A stretch of DNA of 64,000 nt from Streptomyces sp. NBC_00443 (GCF_036014175.1 NZ_CP107917.1:3472001-3536000), one strand, 5' to 3'. Shown: positions 1 through 9,441, numbered from the stretch's first letter. Made by a program: numbers and translations. The notes: a model not told the origin generated them from the letters alone.

Positions 1-1045
1 ACAAGAACCCCTGCGCCCGAGGCGACGCGTTCTCCGTCAGCCACGCCGGGTCGATGTCGAACACCGCCACCCGGACCTCGGTGCCCGACAGCGCCAGCGG
101 CAAGGTGTGCACAACCGTCGACGGGAAGCTCAGGATCGTACGGCCGATGGGGCCACGGCGCGCGATCAACTCCAGCGGGAGGTCGGGCCGTACGATCTCC
201 AGACCCGTCTCCACCGCCAGCCGGTGCAGCTTCTCCGCGCTCTCGCGGCGGTGGGCGAAGTAGCGCGTGGCGCCGTGGGCCTTGGCCAGGGAGCGGACGG
301 CTTCGAGGTAACGGTCGCCGTCGACCACGCCCGTCTCGACCAGCGACGTGCCCACCATGTCCGCGCCCTTGGTGATGCGGGGCGGCCCGAAGCGGTCGCG
401 GGTCCATGCGAAGGCGTTGGCGGTGACCGTCACGCCGGCCGGCGTCTCCTCCATCGGCATCGACGAGAAGATCTCGACAGTCCGGCGCTCGCTCGGCGTC
501 AGACGCTTGCGAGCCGCCGACGACACCGGCGCGAAGACCAGGTCGCGGGGGCCGGGGCGGCCGCCCTTGCGGTGCCAGCGGACCAGGCGCTCGCCGCGGG
601 CGAGTTGGGCGACGAACTCCATGGTCGCCGTGCCGTCGTCGACGACGACGATGTCACGGGCCTTGGTGATGGTCAGCAGGAGTTGTACGTAACGGGAGAA
701 GGGGTCGCCCAGGACGATCCGGTCGGCACGGCGCAACAGGCCCGCCAGGCCGCCGATCGTCTGGAAGGGGGCCGCCGGGCCGCCCCGCGCCTCCTCCCAG
801 CGGACCGCGTGCCCGTCCTCGCGCGCCAGTTCGGCCATCCGGCGCAGCTGGCCGCGGGTCATGGGGTCGATCGGGGACAGGACGACGAGGGTGAGTCCCG
901 TGCCGACGGCCTGCCGGCGGGCGTGCGCCCACTCCAGCACATTCAGGAGCTGTACCGGGCTCTCGACGAAGGCGAGAGTGTGGGGGCCGGTGTTCCCGGC
1001 GCGGGGGCTCATCGACGTACGACCGTCCCGTCGTAAGGCGCTCAT
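1..1045 (-). CDS. Putative glycosyltransferase of the cell-wall nonulosonate locus (3' end outside window)
   Basis: The minus-strand frame is open from an ATG at 1045 (a second ATG lies at 1012) to the left edge, so at least 348 residues are seen and the C-terminus is missing. After a short basic leader the protein reads TLAFVESPVQLLNVLEWAHA. An 'ESPVQLLN' opening is seen in sialyltransferase-like (GT52/polysialyltransferase-type) families, and the body alternates beta strands with Gly/Asp turns (IVVVDDGT). It sits 127 bp downstream of the NeuB-type gene on the same strand, which suggests it uses the CMP-nonulosonate made there. The family assignment is my inference from a short motif and context. 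It could also be an uncharacterised conserved Streptomyces protein of the same locus. Confidence 0.6.
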   Translation of the reverse strand, partial: MSALRRDGRTSMSPRAGNTGPHTLAFVESPVQLLNVLEWAHARRQAVGTGLTLVVLSPIDPMTRGQLRRMAELAREDGHAVRWEEARGGPAAPFQTIGGLAGLLRRADRIVLGDPFSRYVQLLLTITKARDIVVVDDGTATMEFVAQLARGERLVRWHRKGGRPGPRDLVFAPVSSAARKRLTPSERRTVEIFSSMPMEETPAGVTVTANAFAWTRDRFGPPRITKGADMVGTSLVETGVVDGDRYLEAVRSLAKAHGATRYFAHRRESAEKLHRLAVETGLEIVRPDLPLELIARRGPIGRTILSFPSTVVHTLPLALSGTEVRVAVFDIDPAWLTENASPRAQGFL

Positions 1046-1172
1046 GCGGCGCTCGTATTCAGCTCGTGCAGCTCGCGCTGCTCGTGTTCGGGAAGCTCGA
1101 AGGGCGCCGAGCCCGAGCGCCCCCACGGGGAGCACTCGGACGTCGGCGCACTCGAACTCGGGGCGTTCCGGC

Positions 1173-2111
1173 TCAGACCTGGACCGGCTCGCCCGCCGCG
1201 GCGGCGATCTCCGCCTCGGCGACCACACCGGCGACGCGGCGCAGCTTCTTCATCGGGCCGAGCTCGGAGTCGTAGACCTTCTTGACGCCGTCACCGAGGG
1301 AGGCCTCGATGGTGCGGATGTCGCGGACGAGGCGGACGAGACCCTGCGGCTCGACCGAGGCGGCCTGGTCCGAACCCCACATCGCGCGGTCCAGGGTGAT
1401 GTGACGCTCGACGAAGACGGCGCCGAGGGCGACCGCTGCCAGCGTGGTCTGCAGGCCCGTCTCGTGGCCGGAGTAGCCGATCGGGACGTTCGGGAACTCC
1501 TTCTCCAGCGTGTTGATCACACGGAGGTTGAGCTCCTCGGCCTTCGCCGGGTACGTCGAGGTGGCGTGGCACATCACGATGTTGTCGGAGCCGAGGACCT
1601 CGACCGCGTGGCGGATCTGCTTCGGCGACGACATGCCGGTGGAGAGGATGACCGCGCGGCCGGTGGCGCGCAGCGCCTTCAGCAGCTCGTCGTCCGTGAG
1701 GGACGCGGACGCGACCTTGTGGGCCGGGATGTCGAACTTCTCAAGGAAGGCGACGGCCTCGGTGTCCCACGGGGAGGCGAACCAGTCGATGTTCTTGGAC
1801 TTGCAGTACTCGTCGATCTGGCGGTACTCGTCCTCACCGAACTCCACACGGTGGCGGTAGTCGATGTAGGTCATCCGGCCCCAGGGGGTGTCGCGCTCGA
1901 TGTCCCACTGGTCGCGCGGGGTGCAGATCTCCGGCGTGCGCTTCTGGAACTTCACGGCGTCACAGCCGGCCTCGGCGGCCGCGTCGATGAGCTTGAAGGC
2001 GTTCTCCAGCTCACCGTTGTGGTTGATGCCGATCTCGCCGCAGATGTAGACGGGCTTGCCCGGTCCGACTTCACGCGAACCGAAGTTGCGCAGGCGGGAG
2101 TAGGTGCTCAT
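1173..2111 (-). CDS. neuB: N-acetylneuraminate synthase family protein (NeuB-type nonulosonate synthase)
   Basis: This 312-residue protein should condense phosphoenolpyruvate with a hexose (ManNAc or mannose type) to a nine-carbon 2-keto acid. Diagnostic NeuB TIM-barrel motifs are present: GEIGINHNG near residue 26, CDAVKFQKR, ILSTGMS, CHATSTYPA, IGYSGHETG and VERHITLDR. The usual C-terminal SAF/antifreeze-like domain of about 60 residues is absent, since the protein ends soon after the barrel. The ATG at 2111 has AAGGAC upstream, and only 13 bp separate it from the stop of the preceding cytidylyltransferase gene, so the two are co-transcribed. In S. coelicolor the comparable locus makes Kdn-containing teichulosonic acid. 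Whether the product here is Kdn, Neu5Ac or another nonulosonate cannot be read from the sequence. Confidence 0.9.
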   Translation of the reverse strand: MSTYSRLRNFGSREVGPGKPVYICGEIGINHNGELENAFKLIDAAAEAGCDAVKFQKRTPEICTPRDQWDIERDTPWGRMTYIDYRHRVEFGEDEYRQIDEYCKSKNIDWFASPWDTEAVAFLEKFDIPAHKVASASLTDDELLKALRATGRAVILSTGMSSPKQIRHAVEVLGSDNIVMCHATSTYPAKAEELNLRVINTLEKEFPNVPIGYSGHETGLQTTLAAVALGAVFVERHITLDRAMWGSDQAASVEPQGLVRLVRDIRTIEASLGDGVKKVYDSELGPMKKLRRVAGVVAEAEIAAAAGEPVQV

Positions 2112-2124
2112 GGCAGAGATGTCC

Positions 2125-3423
2125 TTACTTGGTGAGGGAATCGAGAGAGGGGCCGAGGATCCAGCTGGCGATCTCTCGGATTGCGCCGTCGCCACCGGGG
2201 GTGGTGGTGACCGCGCGTGCGGCGCCGCGCACGACGTCGTGGGCGCTCGCGACCGCCACGGGCCAGCCCACGAGGGCGAAGCACGGGAGGTCGTTGACGT
2301 CGTTGCCGACGTAGAGCACGCGCTCAGGCGCGATGCCCTGCTCCTCGCACCACTGCTTGAGTGCGAGGTCCTTCCGGTCGATGCCGTGCAGCACGGGAAT
2401 CTGCAGCTTCCGTGCGCGGGCGGCGACGACCGGGTTCTGCTCCGTGGAGAGGATGAGCATCTTGAGCCCGCTCTTGCGCAGGGCTCCGATGCCGAGGCCG
2501 TCTCCGCGGTGCACGGAGACGAACTCCTTTCCATCGGCATCGATCAGCACCCTGTCGTCTGTCTGGGTGCCGTCGAAGTCCAGTACGACCGCGTCGATGT
2601 CGTCGGCGGTCGGGAGTGCGCCGGGCCGGTCCGCGTCGAACAGCGGGGCCAGCGCGCGGGCGCGGGCCAGGTCGTGGGGATCGTCGATCTCCAGGACCCG
2701 GGCGGGGTCGGTGCGCACGAGTTCGGTGCGGCCGAAGAAGCGGTGCTTGTGGTCGCGGAAGCCGGCGGCGTCCATCGCGTAGGCGGCGCCGGTCTCCAGG
2801 AAGTCCTGGGGGCGGTCCTGGCGGCGCGGGCGGAAGGACTTGTCGTGATTGACGCCGTATCCGCCGCCACTGGTGGTGCGGGTAGTAACGGTGTCGGTGC
2901 CGCCCTCGGCGGCCTCGCGCTCGGCGCGCAGGGCGGCCGGCTCGTCGTCGCCGTGGCGCCACACGAAGCCGTGGAAGGGCGCGACGGTCAAAGCCGTGTC
3001 GGCGCCGTTGGCGACGATCGCCTTGACGACGCCGTCGAGGTCCTCGCGGATGATGAACGGGCTGGTGCACTGCACGAGCAGGACCACGTCCACCGGCGAG
3101 CCGTGCAGCGCCTCGTGGGCGTCCATGGCGTGCAGGACGGCCGCCTCGGAGGTGGCGGTGTCGCCGGCGATGGCGGCGGGGCGCAGCACGACCTCCGCGC
3201 CGGCCTGGCGGGCGGCGGCCGCGATGCCCTGGTCGTCGGTGGAGACGACGACGTCCGTGACGAGCCGCGAGGCCCGGCACTCACGCACGGCACGCGACAC
3301 CAGCGGTACGCCGCCGACGGGCATGAGGTTCTTCGCGGGCACGCCCTTGGAGCCACCGCGCGCGGGGATCACGGCGAGCACCCTGGGCACCGAGGTGCCT
3401 TGACCTGCTTCCGGGTTGGACAT
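2125..3423 (-). CDS. neuA: Fused acylneuraminate cytidylyltransferase / KdsC-like HAD phosphatase
   Basis: The 432-residue protein is a fusion. Residues 1 to about 240 are a CMP-nonulosonate synthetase with the nucleotide-binding signature IPARGGSKGVPAKNL near residue 18, and VVVSTDDQ, LLVQCTSPF and EIDDPHDLARA. From about residue 265 a haloacid-dehalogenase domain of the KdsC type begins (VVLDFDGTQTDD, ILSTEQNPVV, YVGNDVNDLPC). The likely roles are activation of the nine-carbon acid to CMP-sugar and dephosphorylation of a 9-phosphate intermediate. The ATG at 3423 is preceded by AAGGAG at good spacing; an open frame continues upstream but overlaps the previous gene and is rejected. It lies between the putative glycosyltransferase (65-bp gap) and neuB. 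Confidence 0.88.
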   Translation of the reverse strand: MSNPEAGQGTSVPRVLAVIPARGGSKGVPAKNLMPVGGVPLVSRAVRECRASRLVTDVVVSTDDQGIAAAARQAGAEVVLRPAAIAGDTATSEAAVLHAMDAHEALHGSPVDVVLLVQCTSPFIIREDLDGVVKAIVANGADTALTVAPFHGFVWRHGDDEPAALRAEREAAEGGTDTVTTRTTSGGGYGVNHDKSFRPRRQDRPQDFLETGAAYAMDAAGFRDHKHRFFGRTELVRTDPARVLEIDDPHDLARARALAPLFDADRPGALPTADDIDAVVLDFDGTQTDDRVLIDADGKEFVSVHRGDGLGIGALRKSGLKMLILSTEQNPVVAARARKLQIPVLHGIDRKDLALKQWCEEQGIAPERVLYVGNDVNDLPCFALVGWPVAVASAHDVVRGAARAVTTTPGGDGAIREIASWILGPSLDSLTK

Positions 3424-3488
3424 GGGCTCCACTCCTTGGGCTCCTTGCAAAGGCTTCGGGGCGCGTCCCGGCGCCCCGGTCGGGTCGC

Positions 3489-4802
3489 TCACAGCTCCCC
3501 CATCCGCCGGATGACAGGCGCCACGCGCTGCACGCCGTGCCGGTAGGCGCCGCGCGCCGCCCGGCGCACGATCTGCCGGACGGGGCCGGGCTCGCTGTCG
3601 TGGGCGGGGGCGCCGGGCAGCGGGCTGCCGTCCGGGCCGAGGTGGTGGCGGGCGAGGATGCCGGGCAGATAGCCGGGCGCGGTGGCCGGCGTGTAGTACG
3701 GCGTGAGGGCGGGCACGCCGCCCGGACGCTCCAGCAGCTTGGCGATGCGCTCGCGGGCCGCGTCGAAGGCGGTGGCGTACGAGCCGTCGGCGCACACGCC
3801 CTGCCGGGACACCCATTCCTCGTCGGGCGTCGGGCTGTGCCCGTCGTCCAGCTGGTCCCAGGAGGCGAGGCAGCCGGAGCCCACGAAATGGTGGTTGCCG
3901 AGCACCTCGCGCACGCCGAGGTCGCTGAGGACGACGGTGGGGATACGGCGGTGCAGCGACTCCAGCGCCGCCGTGGAGCTGATCGTGACCAGCAGGTCGG
4001 TGCGGTCGAGGACCTCGCCCATGTTCCCGTACACCAGTTTGAAGTTGGCCGGCGGGTCGAGCCGCTGGACCAGCTTCTGGTACGGCAGCTCCTCGATGTG
4101 CGTGGTGTGCTCGCCCGGCTTGGAGCGCAGCTTGAGCAGCACCTCGCGCTCGGGGTGCTTGCGGGCGTGCTGGATGAGCCGGTTCAGCAGGTACGTACGG
4201 TCCTTGCGGCTGTCCGGCACGGAGGGCTGGGCGGCGAAGACGACCGTGTACGGGTCGTGCTCGCCGGGGTAGGGCGCGCCGCCGAGGAACGGCAGGGCGA
4301 CCTCGGTCACCGCCGAGGAGTCGGCGCCGACCCCGTCGTACACCGCACGGAAACGCTCGGCGTCCTGGCGCGAGTTGGCGAGGACGAGGTCCGCGCCGTG
4401 CCGCAGCAGCAGGCCGTCGGCGAGCTTCTCGTAGACGACACCGACGTAGCCGGTGACGACCACGGGCCGCTGGGGCTGCTCTTCCCAGACCCGCTTGAGG
4501 CCGTGCAGCATGGCCTGCACGCCCCCGCCGACGAGGGCGAGGACCAGGACGTCGTACGACCCCTGCGCCATGGTGCGCAGGAACTCGACGGCGCTCACCT
4601 CACGCAGCGAGTCGGCGTGGACGCCCACCTCCTGGAGCTGGCGGGCGGTGGGAGTCGCCCGGCCACGCAGGAGGAATCCGTCCAGACGGATGTCCGAATC
4701 ATCCGGGGAGATACGGTTCGCGGTGAGCGCGCCCCATTTCCACCGGGTATCGGAATCCGCTAGGACGGCAACTCGTCGGGTCTTCGTCGCACTTGCTGGC
4801 AC
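3489..4802 (-). CDS. DUF6716-type putative glycosyltransferase
   Basis: A protein of about 437 residues beginning VPASATKTRRVAVLADSDTR. The segments RRVAVLADSDTRWKWG and GYVGVVYEKLADG and the late VTISSTAALESLHRRIPTVV (a donor-site-like S-S/T motif) resemble GT-B glycosyltransferases of the polysialyltransferase/CDP-glycerol type. I recall this family from Streptomyces nonulosonate loci. It heads the minus-strand operon that continues into neuA and neuB, so it probably builds or extends the wall polymer. The start is uncertain: GTG at 4802 matches the N-terminus I expect for homologues, but TTG at 4841 is also open, and neither has a good ribosome-binding site. Biochemical function is inferred. 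Confidence 0.75.
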   Translation of the reverse strand: MPASATKTRRVAVLADSDTRWKWGALTANRISPDDSDIRLDGFLLRGRATPTARQLQEVGVHADSLREVSAVEFLRTMAQGSYDVLVLALVGGGVQAMLHGLKRVWEEQPQRPVVVTGYVGVVYEKLADGLLLRHGADLVLANSRQDAERFRAVYDGVGADSSAVTEVALPFLGGAPYPGEHDPYTVVFAAQPSVPDSRKDRTYLLNRLIQHARKHPEREVLLKLRSKPGEHTTHIEELPYQKLVQRLDPPANFKLVYGNMGEVLDRTDLLVTISSTAALESLHRRIPTVVLSDLGVREVLGNHHFVGSGCLASWDQLDDGHSPTPDEEWVSRQGVCADGSYATAFDAARERIAKLLERPGGVPALTPYYTPATAPGYLPGILARHHLGPDGSPLPGAPAHDSEPGPVRQIVRRAARGAYRHGVQRVAPVIRRMGEL

Positions 4803-4888
4803 ATCGAAGACGCTAGGAAGCCTTTTCGAGGTTCTGCCCAACCAGAATGCAACAGACGGTTAACAGCACATCGACGGATGGCGAATCG

Positions 4889-4926
4889 AGCCGGGAACGG
4901 GCTGTAAAAAAGCCCGGTTCACGGCT
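4889..4926. promoter_or_regulatory. Strong imperfect hairpin in the divergent intergenic region
   Basis: Arms AGCCGGGAACGGGCT and AGCCCGGTTCACGGCT pair around an A-rich seven-base loop, with one mismatch and one bulge. It lies between the divergent starts at 4802 (minus) and 5001 (plus), so it would sit in a 5' leader or overlap the promoters. No T-run follows on either strand, so it is not a classical terminator. A regulator-binding dyad or leader structure is possible. Confidence 0.45.
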
Positions 4927-5000
4927 TCGCCACACGTCGTTCACCTCGATTCAAGGCGATCGTCAAGACGAATGACGGGCTTCGTCCTAACGTCCATTGC

Positions 5001-5978
5001 GTGGTCAAGCTCTCCGTCATCGTGCCGTTCTACAACGTGCAGCAATACGCGCCCGACACCCTGAGGAGCCTGCGTGCGAACGCACGTGAGGACTTCGAAT
5101 TCATTCTCGTCGACGACTGCTCGCGCGACGGGACGCCAGAGATCCTCGCGCGCGCGGAACGCGAGTTGCCAGGCGCGGTACATGTCAGACACGAGAAGAA
5201 CGGGGGACTGGCGACCGCGCGCAACACCGGCATCGACCGCGCGCGCGGTGAGTACCTGACGTTCCTGGACGGCGACGACTGGCTCGCCCCCGGCTACTAC
5301 CCCCGGCTGGTCGCCGCGATCGAGGAGTTGGGCTGCGACTTCCTGCGCACCGACCACGTCCAGTGCACGGCACGGGCGCGCGCTGTGCACCGGGTGCCGC
5401 ACGGGCGCCGGAACGTCGTGATGACTCCGCGCGAGGCGATCCTGCCCGCCGACCGTTCCACCTCCGTCGACTACGCGTACGCCTGGGCGGGGATCTACCA
5501 CCGCCGGCTGGTCGACAAGGGGGTGCTGCACTTCACCGACGGGCTCCGCACGGCCGAGGACCGGCCGTGGATCTGGAAGCTGCACCGGGAGGCGGATTCC
5601 TTCGCCGCGGTGAGCCTGCTCGGCGTCTTCTACCGGCGTGGCGTGGCCTCGTCGCTCACCCAGATCGGTGATGTGCGCCAACTCGATTTCATTCGTGCGT
5701 TCGACCAGGTCATCGAGGAAACCGCGCAGGACCCGGAGGCGGACAAACTCCTGCCGAAGGCCGTGCGTACTTATTGCGCCATCATTTCCCATCATCTGGG
5801 ATCCATCGAAAGGTTCGAGCCCGCGGTGGCGAAGAAGCTGAAATCCATGAGTGCCGCGGCCCTGCGGCGCATGCCGCAGAACGTACTGGACGAGGCGCTG
5901 GACTCCATGGACATCCAGCGCGCGACGCGGCTGCGCCGGCTGCGTCGCCGTCCCGCCCCTGCGGGGGTCGCCGCGTGA
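5001..5978 (+). CDS. Family 2 glycosyltransferase
   Basis: A 325-residue GT-A enzyme. The N-terminus LSVIVPFYNVQQY, the nucleotide-binding FILVDDCSRDGT, the GLATARNTGIDRARGEY segment and the metal-binding FLDGDDWL are all typical of GT2. The C-terminal third is helical and basic. It starts with GTG at 5001 with no strong ribosome-binding site. Its stop overlaps the GTG of the next gene by four bases (GTGA), so the two are translationally coupled. It is divergent from the neuA/neuB operon and likely adds a sugar to the same wall polymer. Donor and acceptor are unknown. Confidence 0.85.
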   Translation: MVKLSVIVPFYNVQQYAPDTLRSLRANAREDFEFILVDDCSRDGTPEILARAERELPGAVHVRHEKNGGLATARNTGIDRARGEYLTFLDGDDWLAPGYYPRLVAAIEELGCDFLRTDHVQCTARARAVHRVPHGRRNVVMTPREAILPADRSTSVDYAYAWAGIYHRRLVDKGVLHFTDGLRTAEDRPWIWKLHREADSFAAVSLLGVFYRRGVASSLTQIGDVRQLDFIRAFDQVIEETAQDPEADKLLPKAVRTYCAIISHHLGSIERFEPAVAKKLKSMSAAALRRMPQNVLDEALDSMDIQRATRLRRLRRRPAPAGVAA

Positions 5979-7308
5979 CCACCCAGATCTTCCAGGCGTC
6001 CACCCTGTACGGCGTGGCCACCCTCGCCACCGCCCTGGACTCCGGCTGCTTCCGCCCCGCCGACCGGCGCATCCTGCTGGTCTGCAACAACGCCGCCACG
6101 CCAGAGACGACGCCCGGCCTCGACGAGATGCCGGGTTTTGAGCGGCTGCGTGAGCGCTTCGACGACGTGCTGTCGTACAACGAGACGATCTTCCCCTTCC
6201 ACCCGGGTGGCTGGTCGCCGCGGCAGGACGACCTGCCGCTGTGGGAGAGGTTCCTGCGCCACGAGTGGCAACTCGGGGACGACGACGTCGAGTTGGCGGT
6301 CGAGTCGATCCAGGTCAACCCGTCGCTGGCCATCGCGCAGATCTTCACCGGTGCGCCGGTCACCGTCTACGCCGACGGCCTGATGAGCTACGGCCCCACC
6401 CGCAACAAGATCGACCCGCTGGTCGGCACCCGCGTGGACCGGGTGCTCCACCTCGACCTGGTGCCCGGTCTGAAGCCGTTGCTGCTCACCGAGTTCGGTG
6501 TGCCGGCGGAGATCGTGCCGACTCCGGCCATCACCAAGGTGCTGGCCGAACTCGTCTCCTCCGGTGACGCGCTGCCGGAGATCGAGGAGCCCGCGCTGCT
6601 GCTGGGCCAGTACCTCTCCGCGCTCGGCATCCTCAGCGACGACGAGGAGGAGGCCCTGCATGTGCGGATGCTGAAGGGCACGGCCGGACTGGGCCACGAC
6701 AAGGTGGTGTTCAAGCCGCACCCTCGGCTCCGGCCCGCTTCGCCCGCAGCCTGGAGAAGGAGGCGGAGAAGCTCGGCGTCGAGCTCACCGTGCTCGACAC
6801 GCCGGTCCTCGCCGAGGTGCTGTACCAGCGGATGCGGCCCGCGCTGGTCGTGGGCTGCTTCTCCACGGCCCTGCTCACCGCGTCCGCGCTGTACGGCCTT
6901 CCGGTCGCGCAGGTGGGCACCGAGCTGCTGCTGGAGCGGCTGACGCCGTACGAGAACAGCAACCGTGTGCCGGTCACGATCGTGCACGCGCTGCTTCCGG
7001 AGCTGGGCGACCGTGCCGCGGTCACCGAACAGCGCCGGAGCATGGACGTCGGTGCGCTGGGTGCGCTGGTGCGTGCGGTGGGCTTCGCGATGCAGCCGAA
7101 GATCCTGCCGGGGCTGCGCGAGGAGACCGAGCGGTACCTGGCGAAGAACCTGAGCGAGCGGACACTGCGCTACTTCAAGCGCAAGCGCCTGACATCCCTG
7201 GCTCTGCCCGGCGGCCTCCCGGCCCAGCTGTCCTTCATCCCCCGCAACGCCACGGTCCGCCGCATGGCCCGCAAGGCCCGCAACCTGCGCCGGGCGGTAC
7301 GCCGCTAG
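5975..7308 (+). CDS. Polysialyltransferase-family glycosyltransferase, reading frame broken by one missing base
   Basis: The frame from GTG 5975 opens TTQIFQASTLYGVATLATAL, typical of the alpha-2,8-polysialyltransferase-like family in actinobacteria, and reaches VVFKPHP at about 6720. There the frame is lost. The continuation SLEKEAEKLGVELTVLDTPV through SFIPRNATVRRMARKARNL is intact in the next frame to the TAG at 7308. Restoring one C in the run at 6721-6723 (CAC CCC TCG) joins the halves into about 444 residues with the expected HP motif followed by a CFSTALLTASALYG donor-site segment. The product should transfer nonulosonate from CMP-sugar. Similar single-C losses elsewhere in this window suggest a sequencing error rather than gene decay. 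Confidence 0.75.
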
Positions 7309-7395
7309 CGCCTGGCCGGCGGGTTGACGTGCCCCCACCCCATCCCGGCGGTGCGCCGCTAGCGCCTGGCCGCCGGGTTGACGTGTCCCCACCCC
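7293..7395. repeat. 54-bp tandem duplication at the 3' end of the polysialyltransferase-like gene
   Basis: About 48 bases from 7293 recur with few substitutions at 7347, an offset of exactly 54. Both copies contain CGCCGCTAGCGCCTGGCCG and GGGTTGACGTG. The first copy includes the gene's TAG stop codon, and the second lies just downstream. This looks like a recent slip or tandem duplication of the gene end. Confidence 0.75.
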
Positions 7396-8249
7396 CGCCC
7401 CCCGCCCTGGGCCTTCGGGCACGGGGCGGCTTCGGCTGCCGGCCGCGGAAGGGCGGCAGCGCTGCGGAGACGCCCGGCGCGAGGCTGAGCGCGCCGGGCG
7501 GCGTCCAACTGACGGCCGGGCGTGGAGACTCTCCGGCTGTCGGCCGCGGCAGCACAGCGGCGCGGTGGGGCGCCGGCCGTGAGGCTCGCCGAGCACGAGC
7601 GGTGTCCAACTGCCGACCGAGCGCGGGCGCGAGCGCGAGGTCGTGCGAGCACGGGGTGCGTTCGGTGGCGTCGATGCACGCGGAGCCTCCCGCCGCCGGA
7701 CACAAGAGCGCCGTAGCGCGCTGGGCGCCCCCGCTGGGTGGCGCGTCCCCGGCGGGTCGGTGCGGGCTGTCCGCCGGCCCGGGCAGGGGTGGGCGGCGCG
7801 GCCGACACCGAGGACCCCGCCGGGGGTGACGCTGAAGCAGCGCGGGCTGCTTCTCGCCCCCGGCCGGCGCAGCCATCCGCCCTGGGACGGCCGCCGTCAG
7901 CGCCGCCGGAGTCAGCAACCCGTCCTTGACGGCGTTTCCGAGGGAGCCCTCGCACCCGCCCGTTGGGCCCCGCTGACCGCCCCCGTCGAGCAGTTGTTCA
8001 ACTCCCCTCACTCACCCGGGCCCGCCCCCAGCACGGCACCCTCACGTCGCCGAAACGACACTCCGTCTATGCGGCGTTTTCACAATCGCGGGGCGTGGCA
8101 CGGGTGGGGACGGTGAGGCCGGAGTTGGAAGCGACGCATAGGTGAACTCGCGCGGACGGCGGGGCGAATCTTGCGCCGCTCGCCGAAGTGGGCGCTTGGA
8201 TTCGGACTAGTGTGCTGTGGTCCGGCTGAAACCCAGCGAGGGGAATCCT
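7396..8249. other. 850-bp GC-rich intergenic region with diverged 101-bp direct repeats
   Basis: I see no convincing gene here. All long frames have erratic Arg/Pro/Ala-rich composition, and both strands are open because of GC bias. Two diverged direct repeats with a 101-bp period occupy about 7433-7634: CGGCTGCCGGCCGCGG at 7433 against CGGCTGTCGGCCGCGG at 7534, and GTCCAACTG at 7503 and 7604. The last 100 bp presumably hold the promoter of the acyltransferase gene. The GTG at 8217 opens the same frame as that gene but lacks a ribosome-binding site. Confidence 0.5.
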
Positions 8250-9419
8250 GTGATCGACACGCCCGAGGACACCAAAGTGACCTCCAAGGGCACCGTGGTA
8301 CGCACCGTCCTCCCACCGGCCACGTCGTCCCGCCCGCCCAAGCCGGACAAGCCCCGCGAGTCCCGGCTGCGCGCACTGGACGGACTGCGCCTGGTCGCCG
8401 CGCTGATGGTGGCGGCGTACCACTACGGAGGCCGCGGCGGCGAGGTCACCGACGCCTGGGGAAGTTCGCCCCAACAGCAGTTCCCCACGCTGCACGGCTA
8501 CTTCGCGTACGGCTGCCTGGGCGTCCAGGTGTTCTTCGTGATCAGCGGGTTCGTGATCTGTATGAGCGGCTGGGGCAGGCCGCTGAAGTCGTTCTTCGCG
8601 TCCCGCGCCGCCCGGCTGCTGCCGGCCTACTGGGCGGCCCTCATCATCGTGACGCTCGTCTTCGCGCTGCCGGTCGTCACGTACAAGGCGGTGTCCCCCA
8701 GCGACGCCCTGGTGAACCTGACGATGCTTCAGCAGCCGCTGGGCGTCGACCGGGTGCTCGGCGTGTGCTGGACCCTGTGGGCGGAGATCCGCTTCTACGC
8801 CCTGTTCGCGCTGTGCGTCGTGCTGCCCGGCGCGACCCGCCGCCGCGTGATCCTGTTCTGCGCCGTCTGGACCCTCGCCGCGGTCATCACGGAGGGCGCG
8901 CAGGAGCCGCTCCTCGACATCGTCCTGATGCCCGAGTACGCCCCGTACTTCATCGGCGGTGTCGGCCTGTACCTGGTGCACCGCGACCGCAAGGACGCGT
9001 ACGCCTGGGGCATCGTGATCGTGAGCTGGCTGATCGGCCAGCACTACGCGGTGTCGCGGCTGTGGCACGCCCCCGACGTGGACGCCTTCTCCTACCGCAG
9101 CTCCTTCGGCATAATGCTGGTGGTCACCCTGGGCTACGTCGCCGTGGCCGCGATCGCGCTGGGCTGGCTGCGCTGGGCCAACTGGCGCTGGCTGACGGTC
9201 GCGGGCGCCCTGACGTACCCCTTCTACCTCGTGCACGAGCACCTGGGCTGGGTCGTCATCAAGGCACTCCACCAGGGGCTGAACCTCCCGTCGTACGCCA
9301 CCGTCCTGCTGACCGTCGGCGCGATGCTGCTGCTCGCCCGGCTGCTCAACCGCTACGTCGAGGACTGGGCCACTCCGCTGATTCGTCGCAAGCTGGCCGC
9401 GATTAACAGGAAGAATTAA
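8250..9419 (+). CDS. Membrane acyltransferase (acyltransferase family 3, OafA/YrhL-like)
   Basis: A 389-residue integral membrane protein with about ten hydrophobic helices. The family hallmark near the N-terminus is present: LRALDGLRLVAALMVAAYHY, with the catalytic His in the first membrane segment, followed by GVQVFFVISGFVI and SRAARLLPAYW. Such enzymes move acetyl or other acyl groups onto extracytoplasmic sugars. GTG at 8250 is preferred because GAGGGG lies just upstream; GTG 8217 would add eleven residues. Its place next to a sulfotransferase and a methyltransferase beside the nonulosonate locus suggests polymer decoration, which is inference. Confidence 0.88.
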   Translation: MIDTPEDTKVTSKGTVVRTVLPPATSSRPPKPDKPRESRLRALDGLRLVAALMVAAYHYGGRGGEVTDAWGSSPQQQFPTLHGYFAYGCLGVQVFFVISGFVICMSGWGRPLKSFFASRAARLLPAYWAALIIVTLVFALPVVTYKAVSPSDALVNLTMLQQPLGVDRVLGVCWTLWAEIRFYALFALCVVLPGATRRRVILFCAVWTLAAVITEGAQEPLLDIVLMPEYAPYFIGGVGLYLVHRDRKDAYAWGIVIVSWLIGQHYAVSRLWHAPDVDAFSYRSSFGIMLVVTLGYVAVAAIALGWLRWANWRWLTVAGALTYPFYLVHEHLGWVVIKALHQGLNLPSYATVLLTVGAMLLLARLLNRYVEDWATPLIRRKLAAINRKN

Positions 9420-9441
9420 GGAAGCGGTAAGGCACCTGGTC

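Noticed and set aside
107..1036. Long plus-strand open frame of 309 codons at the left edge
   Set aside because: It is Arg/Asp/Gly-rich with no motif and lies opposite the better minus-strand frame, which has glycosyltransferase-like motifs. GC bias opens it.
2104..3546. 480-codon plus-strand frame opposite the cytidylyltransferase gene
   Set aside because: Antisense to a clearly recognised NeuA/KdsC fusion; composition is repetitive Val/Gly/Asp.
7359..7955. Minus-strand frames of 198-258 codons in the region 7.3-8.0 kb
   Set aside because: Low-complexity Arg/Ala/Pro composition and overlap with repeats; no family resemblance and no ribosome-binding site.
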